Below, one piece after another: positions 52,967 to 61,281 of a stretch of 64,000 nucleotides of DNA (its first letter is position 1; the number at the start of each line of letters is the position of its first letter). The notes below the pieces were generated by a model that saw only the letters and a list, made by a program, of their open reading frames with translations, was not told where the DNA came from and did no database searches. Origin of the DNA: Sphingopyxis witflariensis (GTDB lineage: Bacteria > Pseudomonadota > Alphaproteobacteria > Sphingomonadales > Sphingomonadaceae); the NCBI RefSeq assembly GCF_002205635.1, contig NZ_NISJ01000002.1, forward strand, positions 186,001-250,000, in the 5' to 3' direction. The position numbers were made by a program, and so were the translations under genes.

Positions 52967-54508
52967 TCAGACACGCGAAGGCGCCCACAGCGGCGGACGG
53001 CGTTGCGCCCAAGGCTGAGCTTTTTCGAGTTCGAAAGCGAGTTCGAGCAAGACGCGCTCACCGCCCATCGGGCTGGCGAATTGAACACCGACCGGCAAGC
53101 CATCCTTCGTCCAATGCAACGGCAGGCTGATCGCAGGGCCACCACTGGCGTTTTGCAACATGGTATAGTCAGCGTAATGATTGAGCCGCATGAGCAGAAC
53201 AGGAAAGGGTATCGAGCCGTTGATCTCGCCAATCTTCGCCGGCGGCGTGAGCAGCACTGGCGTGACCAGAACGTCCATCGTATCGAATAGATGGAAATAG
53301 GCGGACGAACTGATCGCCATGCGAACATAGGCCTCTGCGACCTGTTCGTCGGAAAAATCCGAACCCAGCGTGCCGACGTCGAAGGAAACCGATTCAATCA
53401 GCCCTTTCAGAATCGCCGGATCGGGAGCCGGGCCGCCCTTGGTCATCCGCGCGCGCGTATTCTTCGCTTTCGCCATATAGGCCAGCATGAAATCCTCGAC
53501 GAATTGCCTGCCATCGAACGGCCAACGCGCCTCTTCGACCTTATGGCCGAGCGCTTCGAGCAACTTGACCGTCGATGTGATGCTGTTCTGGACTTCGGGT
53601 GACGGTCGGTTTCCGCTCAGCCCGTTGGTAATGACCCCGATACGCAGCCGCTGCTTCACAGGATCGGTCACCTGGCCGATCGGCGGATAGACAACACTGC
53701 CGCCCCTGGTTTCAACGAGGGCCAGTTGGTTCGCTGTGTCGCGCACCGTGCGCGACAAGCAGAAGGGTTGCCCGAGGAAGGACCCCCCAACGATACGGTC
53801 GCGCGATGTCTTGAGCCCGACGAGCCCGCAATTGCTGGCGGGAATACGCAGAGATCCCGCACCATCCGACCCGTGCGCCTTGGGCACGATCCCAGCAGCA
53901 ACCGCCGCCGCTGCGCCCCCCGACGAGCCGCCGGGAACATGATCGAGGTTCCACGGATTGCGCGTCACCCCGTAGGCCAGCGTCTCGGTGGTCGGCAGTA
54001 TCCCGAATTCGGACATGGTCGTGCGGCCAAAGGGATTGAGACCAATCTGCACGCACCGCTCGACCAATAAGTCGTTCCGTTTGGCGATCGGCATGACCTT
54101 GTCGAGGCGCGACCCGAAATGCTTGGCCTTGCCGACGATATCGGCTTCATCCTTGATCAGATAAGGGACGCCCGCGAACGGCGTCGAAAGGTCGACAGCG
54201 GCCGCACGCCGACGCGCATGATCGAACAATTCTTCGGAGATGCAATTAATATGGGGCTGCACCGCCTGCGCCCGCGCGATGGCCGCATCGACCGCCTCGA
54301 GCGGAGATATTTTGCGCGCCTTGATCGCCGCCGCGAGTTCGGTCGCGTCCATTTCACCCAGCGCCGTCCCCGCCGGAGCCGGTTCGGTCCGGGCCAGCGC
54401 CGCAGCCGGGAGCAAAGTGGCCACGCTCAGCATGCCGGCCACTTTCATGAAATTGCGCCGCGCCGGAGCTGCGCCGGAAGGGGAGAGCCAGCCCGGTTTG
54501 CGTGTCAT
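52967..54508 (-). CDS. Tat-exported amidase, amidase signature family
   Basis: A 513-residue serine amidase. The ATG at 54508 overlaps the phoD stop as ATGA, so the longer frame is rejected. A Tat-type signal (ARRNFMKVAGML) is followed by the mature enzyme. The Ser-Ser-Lys triad is visible: lysine in VPYLIKDEAD, cis-serine in PGGSSGGAAAAVAAG and nucleophile in HGSDGAGSLRIPASN. The family includes amide, nitrile-pathway and cyclic-oligoamide hydrolases; the substrate cannot be read from sequence. It forms a tandem duplicate with the frameshifted gene downstream and is coupled to phoD upstream. Confidence 0.92.
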   Translation of the reverse strand: MTRKPGWLSPSGAAPARRNFMKVAGMLSVATLLPAAALARTEPAPAGTALGEMDATELAAAIKARKISPLEAVDAAIARAQAVQPHINCISEELFDHARRRAAAVDLSTPFAGVPYLIKDEADIVGKAKHFGSRLDKVMPIAKRNDLLVERCVQIGLNPFGRTTMSEFGILPTTETLAYGVTRNPWNLDHVPGGSSGGAAAAVAAGIVPKAHGSDGAGSLRIPASNCGLVGLKTSRDRIVGGSFLGQPFCLSRTVRDTANQLALVETRGGSVVYPPIGQVTDPVKQRLRIGVITNGLSGNRPSPEVQNSITSTVKLLEALGHKVEEARWPFDGRQFVEDFMLAYMAKAKNTRARMTKGGPAPDPAILKGLIESVSFDVGTLGSDFSDEQVAEAYVRMAISSSAYFHLFDTMDVLVTPVLLTPPAKIGEINGSIPFPVLLMRLNHYADYTMLQNASGGPAISLPLHWTKDGLPVGVQFASPMGGERVLLELAFELEKAQPWAQRRPPLWAPSRV

Positions 54509-56133
54509 GCGATTGCCTTTCGGCCGCGTTCGACATGCATTTTGTGGCTTGGCTTGGTCGCGAGCGAGCGTGTCGCGATGGTGTCGAGGAACACCCATTC
54601 GCTGCTCACCCTCTCGGGCGTCACTTCGACCGCCATATAGCCGCGGTTGCTGGTGTCGGCCCATTTCAGCTCGGGACTTGCGCCCTTGATAACCTGCGCA
54701 GTCATCGCCGGGGGCAGTGCCAGATAGGCTTCGAGGCCGGGCGAGGTCACGCTCTGTCCACTGAACTCGACCCCGGCGGGTTTGCCGCCTTCCTTCAAAT
54801 CGAAGGCCCAGGCATTGTGACTATCGCCCGACAGGACAACGAGGTCCGCGTCGACCGCCTGTGCCGCACCGAGCAGCCGCGCGCGCGCGGCAGGAAATCC
54901 GGCCCAGGTATCGAGATCAGGCGGCAGTCCCGCCTTCGTCGCGGCGTCAATCGCCTTCACATAGGCCGCCCCTTCGGGCGGAAGCCGAAGGCTTTTCATC
55001 ATCTCGGGCGGGAGCGGCGGGGCGCTCCACTGCCCCACCAGCACCTGCTGCGCCAAAATCTGCCATGTGGCCCCGCGCTTTTTCGACTGGGCGAACCCCT
55101 CGTAGAGCCATTTTTCCTGCGCGCTGCCCATCAGGGTCCGCTTCGGATCGGCGAGCGGCCCGTCGCGCAATGCTTTGAGCTTTTCAACCGGATCGCCCTC
55201 ACCCGCAACGATGACGCGCATATCGAGCGGCTCACTGCGCGCGGTCAGGCGGGTTTCGGGGCGGAAGATCGTCGCCAGATCGCCGATGTCATAGCTCGAC
55301 CACGCCTGGCCCGACACCGGCAGCCATTCATTATAGGCCTTGATCGACGCCCGCTTGCGCGCCTTGAAATCGCCTTCGTCGGTCGAATGATTTTCGGCGC
55401 CGCCCGACCAGCTGTCATTCGCCAGTTCATGATCGTCGCGCTGCGCGATCATAGGGAACATCTGGTGCAGCCGCTGGAGATCGGGATCGGCGCGATAGCA
55501 GGCGAGCCGCAGCCGATAATCGGCAAGCGTTATCGCTTCGCCTGCGGGTTCGACCAGACGCCCGGCGGCCGCCTTGTCGGCGTCCGGATAATAGCCACGC
55601 TTGAATTCATAGAAATAGTCGCCGGTGTGGACCATCAGGTCGATGTCGTCGCGCATCGCGGCGTGGCCATAGGCGTTGAACCATCCCGAGGGCATGTTGG
55701 CGCAGGAGAAAACACCGAGCCCGAAGCGCGCGACCGGCCCGACCGGCAGCGTGCGGGTGCGCCCGACCGGCGACACGGCACCATCGGGGGCAATGAAGCG
55801 GTAATAATAGGTGCGGCCGGGCTCGAGCCCCTTCACCACGACCCGTGCAGTATGATCATCGGTGCGCTTTGCGACGGCGGTTCCGCCCGCCTTCGGGGCG
55901 CTAAAGTCCTGACTGGTCGATAGTTCGACCGTCAGCCGCGCGTCACCGCGCTTGCCCGGGACATAACGTGTCCACAACAGAATGGAATCGGGTCCCGGTT
56001 CGCCGCTCGCGACATTATGGGTGAAGCCTGTCGCGATGAGCAGCGCCGCGGCGCTCGGCCCGGCGAGCGTCAGCGCGGCAAGCCCCAGCCCGCCGGTCAG
56101 GATCAAATCGCGCCGATTAATGTCCATTGCCAT
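54505..56133 (-). CDS. phoD: PhoD-like alkaline phosphatase / phosphodiesterase
   Basis: A 542-residue Tat-exported metallophosphoesterase. The signal is NRRDLILTGGLGLAAL and an N-terminal Fn3-like domain (FTHNVASGEPGPDSILLWTR) precedes the catalytic domain. Metal motifs are FSCANMPSGWFNAY, HTGDYFYE, DDHE in AQRDDHELAND, and LSGDSHNAWAFDL. The usual WDDHE has Arg in place of Trp here. PhoD enzymes release phosphate from phosphodiesters and phospholipids in the periplasm, but this one is co-transcribed with amidases rather than phosphate genes. ATG 56133 is used, with GGGA 7 bases upstream. Confidence 0.9.
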   Translation of the reverse strand: MAMDINRRDLILTGGLGLAALTLAGPSAAALLIATGFTHNVASGEPGPDSILLWTRYVPGKRGDARLTVELSTSQDFSAPKAGGTAVAKRTDDHTARVVVKGLEPGRTYYYRFIAPDGAVSPVGRTRTLPVGPVARFGLGVFSCANMPSGWFNAYGHAAMRDDIDLMVHTGDYFYEFKRGYYPDADKAAAGRLVEPAGEAITLADYRLRLACYRADPDLQRLHQMFPMIAQRDDHELANDSWSGGAENHSTDEGDFKARKRASIKAYNEWLPVSGQAWSSYDIGDLATIFRPETRLTARSEPLDMRVIVAGEGDPVEKLKALRDGPLADPKRTLMGSAQEKWLYEGFAQSKKRGATWQILAQQVLVGQWSAPPLPPEMMKSLRLPPEGAAYVKAIDAATKAGLPPDLDTWAGFPAARARLLGAAQAVDADLVVLSGDSHNAWAFDLKEGGKPAGVEFSGQSVTSPGLEAYLALPPAMTAQVIKGASPELKWADTSNRGYMAVEVTPERVSSEWVFLDTIATRSLATKPSHKMHVERGRKAIA

Positions 56134-56172
56134 GTCGGTATCCCAGCTGCGCCCGCAGGCGCATATCAGCGC

Positions 56173-56583
56173 CTAAGGTTGCGGATTGGCTCCGGCCGTC
56201 GTGGCCGTAGCCGCCGACGCCGCGTCGGCGACGGGCGGGCTCGCGGCGGCCGCCTCGGCGGGCTTGGCGGCATCCGCAGCGGCGTCGGCCGGAATGGCGC
56301 GCAGCGCCTTATCGACCGCATCTATCCGTTCACGCGGCACCGCACCCGGGAACATCGCGTCTAGCGCATCAAGGCTCATCGTCTTGAACTGTTCGTACAT
56401 CGGGTGGCTGGTGAAACCGGGCAGTTCGGCATCGATCACCGCCCGTGCGGCGGGGCTCGCAGCGATCTTTTCAATCGGCGTCTTGATGCTGAACACCGGC
56501 TTGTCATCCCTGGCAAGACCGGGGGTCGCAATCATCAGGGCCAATGAGGCGATCACGCCGTGAACGAAAGTCAATTTCCGCAT
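56173..56583 (-). CDS. Small secreted protein with Ala-rich C-terminus
   Basis: A 136-residue product from ATG 56583, with GGAG 8 bases upstream. A signal peptide (LTFVHGVIASLALMIATPGLA) is followed by a helical domain of about 80 residues (SIKTPIEKIAASPAARAVID, YEQFKTMSLDALDAMFPG) and an Ala/Pro-rich tail. No family is recognised. It heads the minus-strand hydrolase operon (phoD and amidases follow, 39 bases after its stop). Confidence 0.75.
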   Translation of the reverse strand: MRKLTFVHGVIASLALMIATPGLARDDKPVFSIKTPIEKIAASPAARAVIDAELPGFTSHPMYEQFKTMSLDALDAMFPGAVPRERIDAVDKALRAIPADAAADAAKPAEAAAASPPVADAASAATATTAGANPQP

Positions 56584-56734
56584 GCAACCACTCCAAATTT
56601 TTAGAAACCGACGTCCCTGCCGTTTTTCAAAATATGCCATTACGCTAGTTTGAACTAGCTTTCCCTAAGATGAACAAGCGAAAGATAGAAACAATATATC
56701 CAGACTATTCTTCCAGCATATCCATGGCTCGACC

Positions 56735-57244
56735 TTAAGTGCCCTTAACCGCGTCGGCGATGCACGGCCCGGTTCGAACGTCCGTCACAGACAATACAAC
56801 TTTTCCGACGGGAGATTTGCCGTTCATCGTTACGATAACATCGGTCTTGTCAGCAGCCGCCGTACCTGTGACAGTCAGATCGAAAGCCTGAGCCCCAGCG
56901 GTACAGGCGCCGGCGATATCAACCTTGCCCTTGACGATGCTCATTTTCGACCAGGTGCATTGGGCCGCGTTGGCAGAGGTCCTGCCGATCAGCTCTGGCA
57001 AGGGACCTTCCTTGTCGATCTGCTCCTGCGTGACGCACTGGTTTATGCTGGGATTGTTCGACATCATACCGACCATATGGTCACGTTCTTTGGACGGCAT
57101 ACCGGGGAATTCAAACTCCACCAGCTTCCGATCGTTTTTCCAATTGCCCGCTTCGCGCACCACCGGACCTTCGGGAGTGCAGCCTGCCGCCACCAGCGCG
57201 ACGCCGAGCGCTGCGATTTGCGTGAGCTTCTTCGCCTTCCTCAT
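56735..57244 (-). CDS. DUF3617-like lipoprotein
   Basis: A 169-residue product from ATG 57244. It starts with a lipoprotein signal ending in LVAAGC (lipobox Cys near residue 21). The mature part has a conserved-cysteine pattern (INQCVTQEQID, AQCTWSKMSI, IAGACTAG) of the DUF3617 type, with Thr/Val-rich beta strands at the C-terminus. Its function is unknown. The left end of the IS21 element lies only 48 bases upstream, so its native promoter has probably been replaced or displaced. Confidence 0.75.
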   Translation of the reverse strand: MRKAKKLTQIAALGVALVAAGCTPEGPVVREAGNWKNDRKLVEFEFPGMPSKERDHMVGMMSNNPSINQCVTQEQIDKEGPLPELIGRTSANAAQCTWSKMSIVKGKVDIAGACTAGAQAFDLTVTGTAAADKTDVIVTMNGKSPVGKVVLSVTDVRTGPCIADAVKGT

Positions 57245-57469
57245 ATGCACAAACCCCAAATCCAATTGCAGCCGCGTGCGGCCTGTCAGTGGTGTCAATC
57301 GGCGTGCAAACGGGACCCCCTATCGGCGCGCAAAAGGGACCCCCTTTCACGATGGCGCAAGGTTGATCGGACACGCGCCTTTGCGCTGCGCGCGGCGTAG
57401 GGAGGGCGGAGCCCGACCGGAGGCGCGCGCAGCGCAAAGCATCTTTTAATCGGAGGTCGGCGGGGGCGA

Positions 57470-58198
57470 TCAGCTGCGGTTTTTGAAGCGCCAGCTGTCA
57501 TTGCCGGTCTCGACGATGTCGCAATGGTGGGTGACGCGATCAAGGAGCGCGGTGGTCATCTTGGGATCGCCGAACACGGTGGGCCATTCGCCGAACGCGA
57601 GGTTGGTGGTGATGATGACGCTGGTCTGCTCGTAGAGCTTGCTGATCAGGTGGAACAGCAACTGGCCGCCCGAGCGGGCGAACGGCAGATATCCCAGTTC
57701 GTCGAGCACGATCAGGTCGAGGCGGGATAGCTGGGCGGCGAGAGCGCCGCTCTTGCCGATCCTGGCCTCCTCTTCGAGGCGGGTCACCAGATCGACGGTG
57801 TTGAAGTAGCGGCCTCGCGCACCCGAGCGAACGACATTGGCGGCGATGGCGATGGCCAGGTGGGTCTTGCCGGTGCCCGTGCCGCCGACCAGGACGATAT
57901 TGCGCTGTGCGGGCAGGAACGCGCCACTGTGCAGCGAACGCACCAGCCCTTCATTGATCGGCGTGCCCTCGAACCGGAACGCGTCGATGTCCTTCACAAC
58001 CGGCAGCCGGGCGGCCGCCATCCGGTATCGGATCGAAGCGGCATGGCGATGTGTTGCTTCCGCCCGCAGAAGGTCGGTCAGTATCTCCATCGTGGTGCGC
58101 TGGCGCTGAAGGCCGGTGGTGACCGCATCGTCGAACGCGCCCGCCATGCCCTTGAGCCCAAGCCCGCGCATCGCCTCGATCATGTCATGCCGCTGCAT
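57470..58198 (-). CDS. istB: IS21 helper ATPase IstB
   Basis: A 242-residue AAA+ protein that assists the IstA transposase and selects target DNA. Walker A is [15 protein letters not shown] near residue 103 and Walker B is [12 protein letters not shown]. The C-terminus includes the [15 protein letters not shown] sensor region. The start overlaps the istA stop by 14 bases, the usual arrangement in IS21 elements. Confidence 0.96.
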   Translation of the reverse strand: MQRHDMIEAMRGLGLKGMAGAFDDAVTTGLQRQRTTMEILTDLLRAEATHRHAASIRYRMAAARLPVVKDIDAFRFEGTPINEGLVRSLHSGAFLPAQRNIVLVGGTGTGKTHLAIAIAANVVRSGARGRYFNTVDLVTRLEEEARIGKSGALAAQLSRLDLIVLDELGYLPFARSGGQLLFHLISKLYEQTSVIITTNLAFGEWPTVFGDPKMTTALLDRVTHHCDIVETGNDSWRFKNRS

Positions 58199-59699
58199 CG
58201 AAGGTCCTCAGCTGGTCGTAACGGGCGCAGTCGGCGATCGGCGGATGGCGCAAGGCGCTGTCCTCGGAGGTGATGATGGTGAGCGGTCGCGGCGGTTCCC
58301 GGCGCCGCGCCAGAATGTTGAGGATCAGATCATCGCTCGCCGTGCCGGTCGCCAGTGCCTCGCGCACGGCCGCTTCGACCGGCTCCAGGCCATCGGTCAG
58401 CACGGCCGACAGCACACGGACGAACCGGCGGTCGGCATCGTCGCCATGGCCAAGCTTGCGGCGCAGGCGCGCCAGCGCCGGCGGCAGATCCCAGTCCTGG
58501 AAGGGCGCGCCGTTCCGCAGCGCTCCGGGCTTGCGGGCCAGCACCGGCAGATAATGCCAGGGGTCATAGATCGTGCGGTTGCGCCCGAAGTAGCGAGGGT
58601 GCTCGGCGACAACCTCCTCGCCGCAGCGCACGACAATGCGGTCGGCATAGGCCCGGACCTGCACCGTCCGCCGCGCCACCGTCGAGAGGACCGAGTAGCG
58701 GTTGCGGTCAAAGCTGATCAGGCAGGTGCCGGTCACGGCATGCTCGCTCTCATTGAAGCCGTCGAACGGCCCCAGCATCGGTTGCAGTGCCGATCGTTCG
58801 ATCTCCAGCACCTGCGCCACGGTCAGCTCGCCCTGTTCGGGATGGGCCTGACGTTCCGCCCAGCGCCGACACTCGGCCTCCAGCCAGCCATTAAGCTCTT
58901 CGAGGCTGGCGAACCGCAACCGGGGCTGGAAGAAGCGCCCCCGGATCGTCTGCACCTGGTTCTCGACCTGACCCTTCTCCCATCCCGCCGCAGGCGAGCA
59001 GGCGGTCGGCTCGACCATATAATGGTCGGTCATGATCAGGAACCGCCGGTTGAAGACCCGTTCCTTGCCGGTGAACACGCTCGTCACCGCCGTCTTCATA
59101 TTATCGTAGATGCCGCGCCCTGGCACCCCGCCGAAGAAGGCAAAACCACGCGCATGCGCGTCGAACAGCATCTCCTGGCTCTCGCGAGGATAAGCCCGGA
59201 CATAGACCCCGCGTGACGCGCACAGACGCATATGCGCGACCTTCACCCGCATCGGCGCCCCGGCGATCTCCACATCCTCATGGCTCCAGTCGAACTGGTA
59301 AGCCTCTCCTGGCCTGAACATTAGCGGGATGAAGGCCGTGACGCCGTCGCCGGCATCCTTGCGCCGTTCGATCTTCCATCGCGCCGCGTAGCGCCGCACG
59401 GCATCGTAAGAACCCTCAAAGCCTTCGCGCACCAGCAGATCATGGATCCGCGTCATCCGCAGCCGCTCGCGCCTGCCGCGCAGCTCGTTCTCTTCCAGCA
59501 ACGTATCGAGCCGAGCCTGGAACGGCCCGATTCTAGGCAGTGGCTGAACCTTGCGCTGATAGTCGAATGCGCCTTCCGGCGCCCGGATCGCCTTGCGGAT
59601 CACCTTCCGCGACACATGCAAATCCCGCGCGATCGCCTTGATCGCCTTGCCTCCAGCATACTCGCGCCGGATCCGAACCACTGTCTCCAAAACCAACAT
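58185..59699 (-). CDS. istA: IS21 transposase IstA
   Basis: A 504-residue DDE transposase. An N-terminal helix-turn-helix ([20 protein letters not shown]) binds the terminal repeats. The retroviral-integrase core starts near [16 protein letters not shown], with the first catalytic Asp in FDWSH and the second in [15 protein letters not shown]. The final Glu is near [13 protein letters not shown]-terminal Mu-transposase-like domain follows. No frameshift or stop is seen, so it is likely functional. Confidence 0.96.
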   Translation of the reverse strand: MLVLETVVRIRREYAGGKAIKAIARDLHVSRKVIRKAIRAPEGAFDYQRKVQPLPRIGPFQARLDTLLEENELRGRRERLRMTRIHDLLVREGFEGSYDAVRRYAARWKIERRKDAGDGVTAFIPLMFRPGEAYQFDWSHEDVEIAGAPMRVKVAHMRLCASRGVYVRAYPRESQEMLFDAHARGFAFFGGVPGRGIYDNMKTAVTSVFTGKERVFNRRFLIMTDHYMVEPTACSPAAGWEKGQVENQVQTIRGRFFQPRLRFASLEELNGWLEAECRRWAERQAHPEQGELTVAQVLEIERSALQPMLGPFDGFNESEHAVTGTCLISFDRNRYSVLSTVARRTVQVRAYADRIVVRCGEEVVAEHPRYFGRNRTIYDPWHYLPVLARKPGALRNGAPFQDWDLPPALARLRRKLGHGDDADRRFVRVLSAVLTDGLEPVEAAVREALATGTASDDLILNILARRREPPRPLTIITSEDSALRHPPIADCARYDQLRTFDAAA

Positions 59700-59779
59700 C
59701 CCGATCTCGCCGCCTGAAAATCCAGCCGGCTGCTTAAACCATCGAAATGAGGGGTCCCTTTTAGACGCCGATCACCCCG

Positions 59780-60529
59780 CTAACGGGGTCCTTTTTGCAC
59801 GCCGATCCACACATAAGCGGGATTGATGAGCTGCGTGATGGCCTGTCGGGCGCGGCTTTGAATCTCGCTCCACTGCGCCGCACTGAACGCCGCTGGGCGG
59901 TCGCCGGCAAACGGCTCATAGAAGCGCGACTGTTCGGGTTGGTCAGTGATGACCTCGGTGATCGAGCGCTCGACATTGTCCAAGACGGAGCAAGGCAGGA
60001 CATGGCCTTTACGGATACCTTCTTCAGTCACCACCAAAGCAGCATCATTGAGCGCAGGGTAACGTTCGAGCCGGCGAAGATAATTTTCGTAATCGGCGGG
60101 CTTTGCGAACGCGATGTTACGTGCAAGGCCAGCGAACGACTGGTGCCAGCCCGAGTAGGTACTGAAGAGCATTAGGCGCTGGCCGAACGCGTTCGCCTCG
60201 ACCTTCTGCGCGAGCGAGCGCTCGAGAATATCGTAGCTAACCCCATCGGCTGCATTGAGTTTTGAGGCATCAATGGAGCGGAGGCGTACGAGAAAGGCCT
60301 GCGCCTGCGCAGCATCGCGGTCCATGCCAGTCACGGAAACGTCGCCGAGCTCGGTATCATAATCGTGAACGCCCAAGGCCGTTGCAGACACCGGGTTCGT
60401 CCGCAATAGCCAAGCGTAATAGTCGCTCAGAAGCTGTTGAAAATCCTCCGGCGCCGAGGCTGCCGCGACCGGGCTCGCGAACAACAGGCTTGCGGTGATC
60501 AACGTCGATACGAGCTTGCGGCTCATCAT
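59780..60529 (-). pseudogene. DUF885-family protein truncated by IS21
   Basis: The frame from ATG 60529 (AGGA 7 bases upstream) has a signal peptide (KLVSTLITASLLFASPVAAA) and an N-terminal DUF885 domain (DFQQLLSDYYAWLLRTNPVS, LGVHDYDTELGDVS). The gene-derived part ends at 59812, in NPAYV. The last dozen codons and stop at 59780 come from the IS end. DUF885 proteins are usually about 600 residues, so more than half is lost, including the HExxH-containing C-terminal half of the family. The missing part is not found on the other side of the element, which points to a deletion next to the insertion. Confidence 0.85.
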
Positions 60530-60630
60530 ATACTTTTCCTTCGCGCGTCCGGCTGAGGGGCTGCCGTATTTTTGCAGCGCCACAATGCTGCGCCCTTATC
60601 ATGATTGTCTCTGGAGGACCGCTCTAGTCC

Positions 60631-61281
60631 TCAGCCCTTGGCGCAGCGTGCCTGCGTCACGCGCGCGCTCAGGATTCGCACCGGCTTTTCCAGTATCTGA
60701 CCGTTCATTGCAGGTGCCGGACTGTCGGCGGTGATTGGTAATGCTTGTATCCGGCGGACGACATCCATTCCGCAGATGACCCGGCCGAATACTGCGAACC
60801 CTTGTCCGTCGGGATTGCGCTGGCCGCCGTGATCGAGCGCCGGCTGAGCTCCGATGGATATGAAGAACGACGTGGCCGACGTGGTGCCGAGCCCTGCTCG
60901 CGGCAGGGAAACCGCGCCGTCAACATGGCGAAGCCCCGTGCGGCTCGTGTCTTCATGCGTGATCGGCCTTTCAGCGATCGGCTGGCCATCCTCGCGGACG
61001 AGTGCCTGGGTCACCTCTATGGGATGCTCTGACCTGTCATTATCAGGCCGCACCGTGCGGAAGAAGCTCCCGCCGTCATAGCGTTCACCGCGAACCTGGC
61101 TAAGGAAGGCACCGCTCGAAGCGGGCGCCTCCTTCTCATAGATTGCGATTGTCACGACGCCGAGGTCCGTCTGTAACTCGACGGCGGTTTTCGGCGTGCT
61201 GATCTTGCGCGCCATAACGCTTGGCGACAGCAGCACGGCAGACGCGAGTGTGAGCGTCGCTAGGGTGCGGCGCACCCTCAC
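60631..61281 (-). CDS. Cyclophilin-type peptidyl-prolyl isomerase, secreted
   Basis: A 216-residue protein with a signal peptide (TLATLTLASAVLLSPSVMA) and a cyclophilin domain: ASSGAFLSQVRGERYDGGSF with the active-site-adjacent FFRTV, then SFFISIGAQPALDHGGQ and DGQGFAVFGRVICGMDVVRR. Start GTG 61281 overlaps the stop of the peptidase gene upstream as GTGA. Secreted cyclophilins assist protein folding in the periplasm. The normal active-site Gln of QGG motifs and the Trp are not evident, so catalytic efficiency is uncertain. Confidence 0.87.
   Translation of the reverse strand: MRVRRTLATLTLASAVLLSPSVMARKISTPKTAVELQTDLGVVTIAIYEKEAPASSGAFLSQVRGERYDGGSFFRTVRPDNDRSEHPIEVTQALVREDGQPIAERPITHEDTSRTGLRHVDGAVSLPRAGLGTTSATSFFISIGAQPALDHGGQRNPDGQGFAVFGRVICGMDVVRRIQALPITADSPAPAMNGQILEKPVRILSARVTQARCAKG

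Larger units (their letters stand above)
57293..59811 (-). mobile_element. IS21-family insertion sequence
   Basis: A complete element of 2519 bp with istA and istB on the minus strand. Termini are TGT-NN-ATCGGCGTGCAAA on the left and the complement ending at 59811 on the right. Each end has two copies of a 22-23 base transposase-binding repeat: left 57298-57320 and 57322-57344, right 59751-59772 and 59784-59806, with consensus ATCGGCG(T/C)GCAAAAGGGACCCC. Multiple terminal repeats are a hallmark of IS21. No target-site duplication is seen: the left flank is CAGTGG and the right flank CATAAG. The right end truncates a DUF885 gene. Confidence 0.93.

Noticed and set aside
57285..59820. Target-site duplication flanking IS21
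   Set aside because: Flanks CAGTGG and CATAAG do not match, nor do 4-8 base alternatives around the ends.
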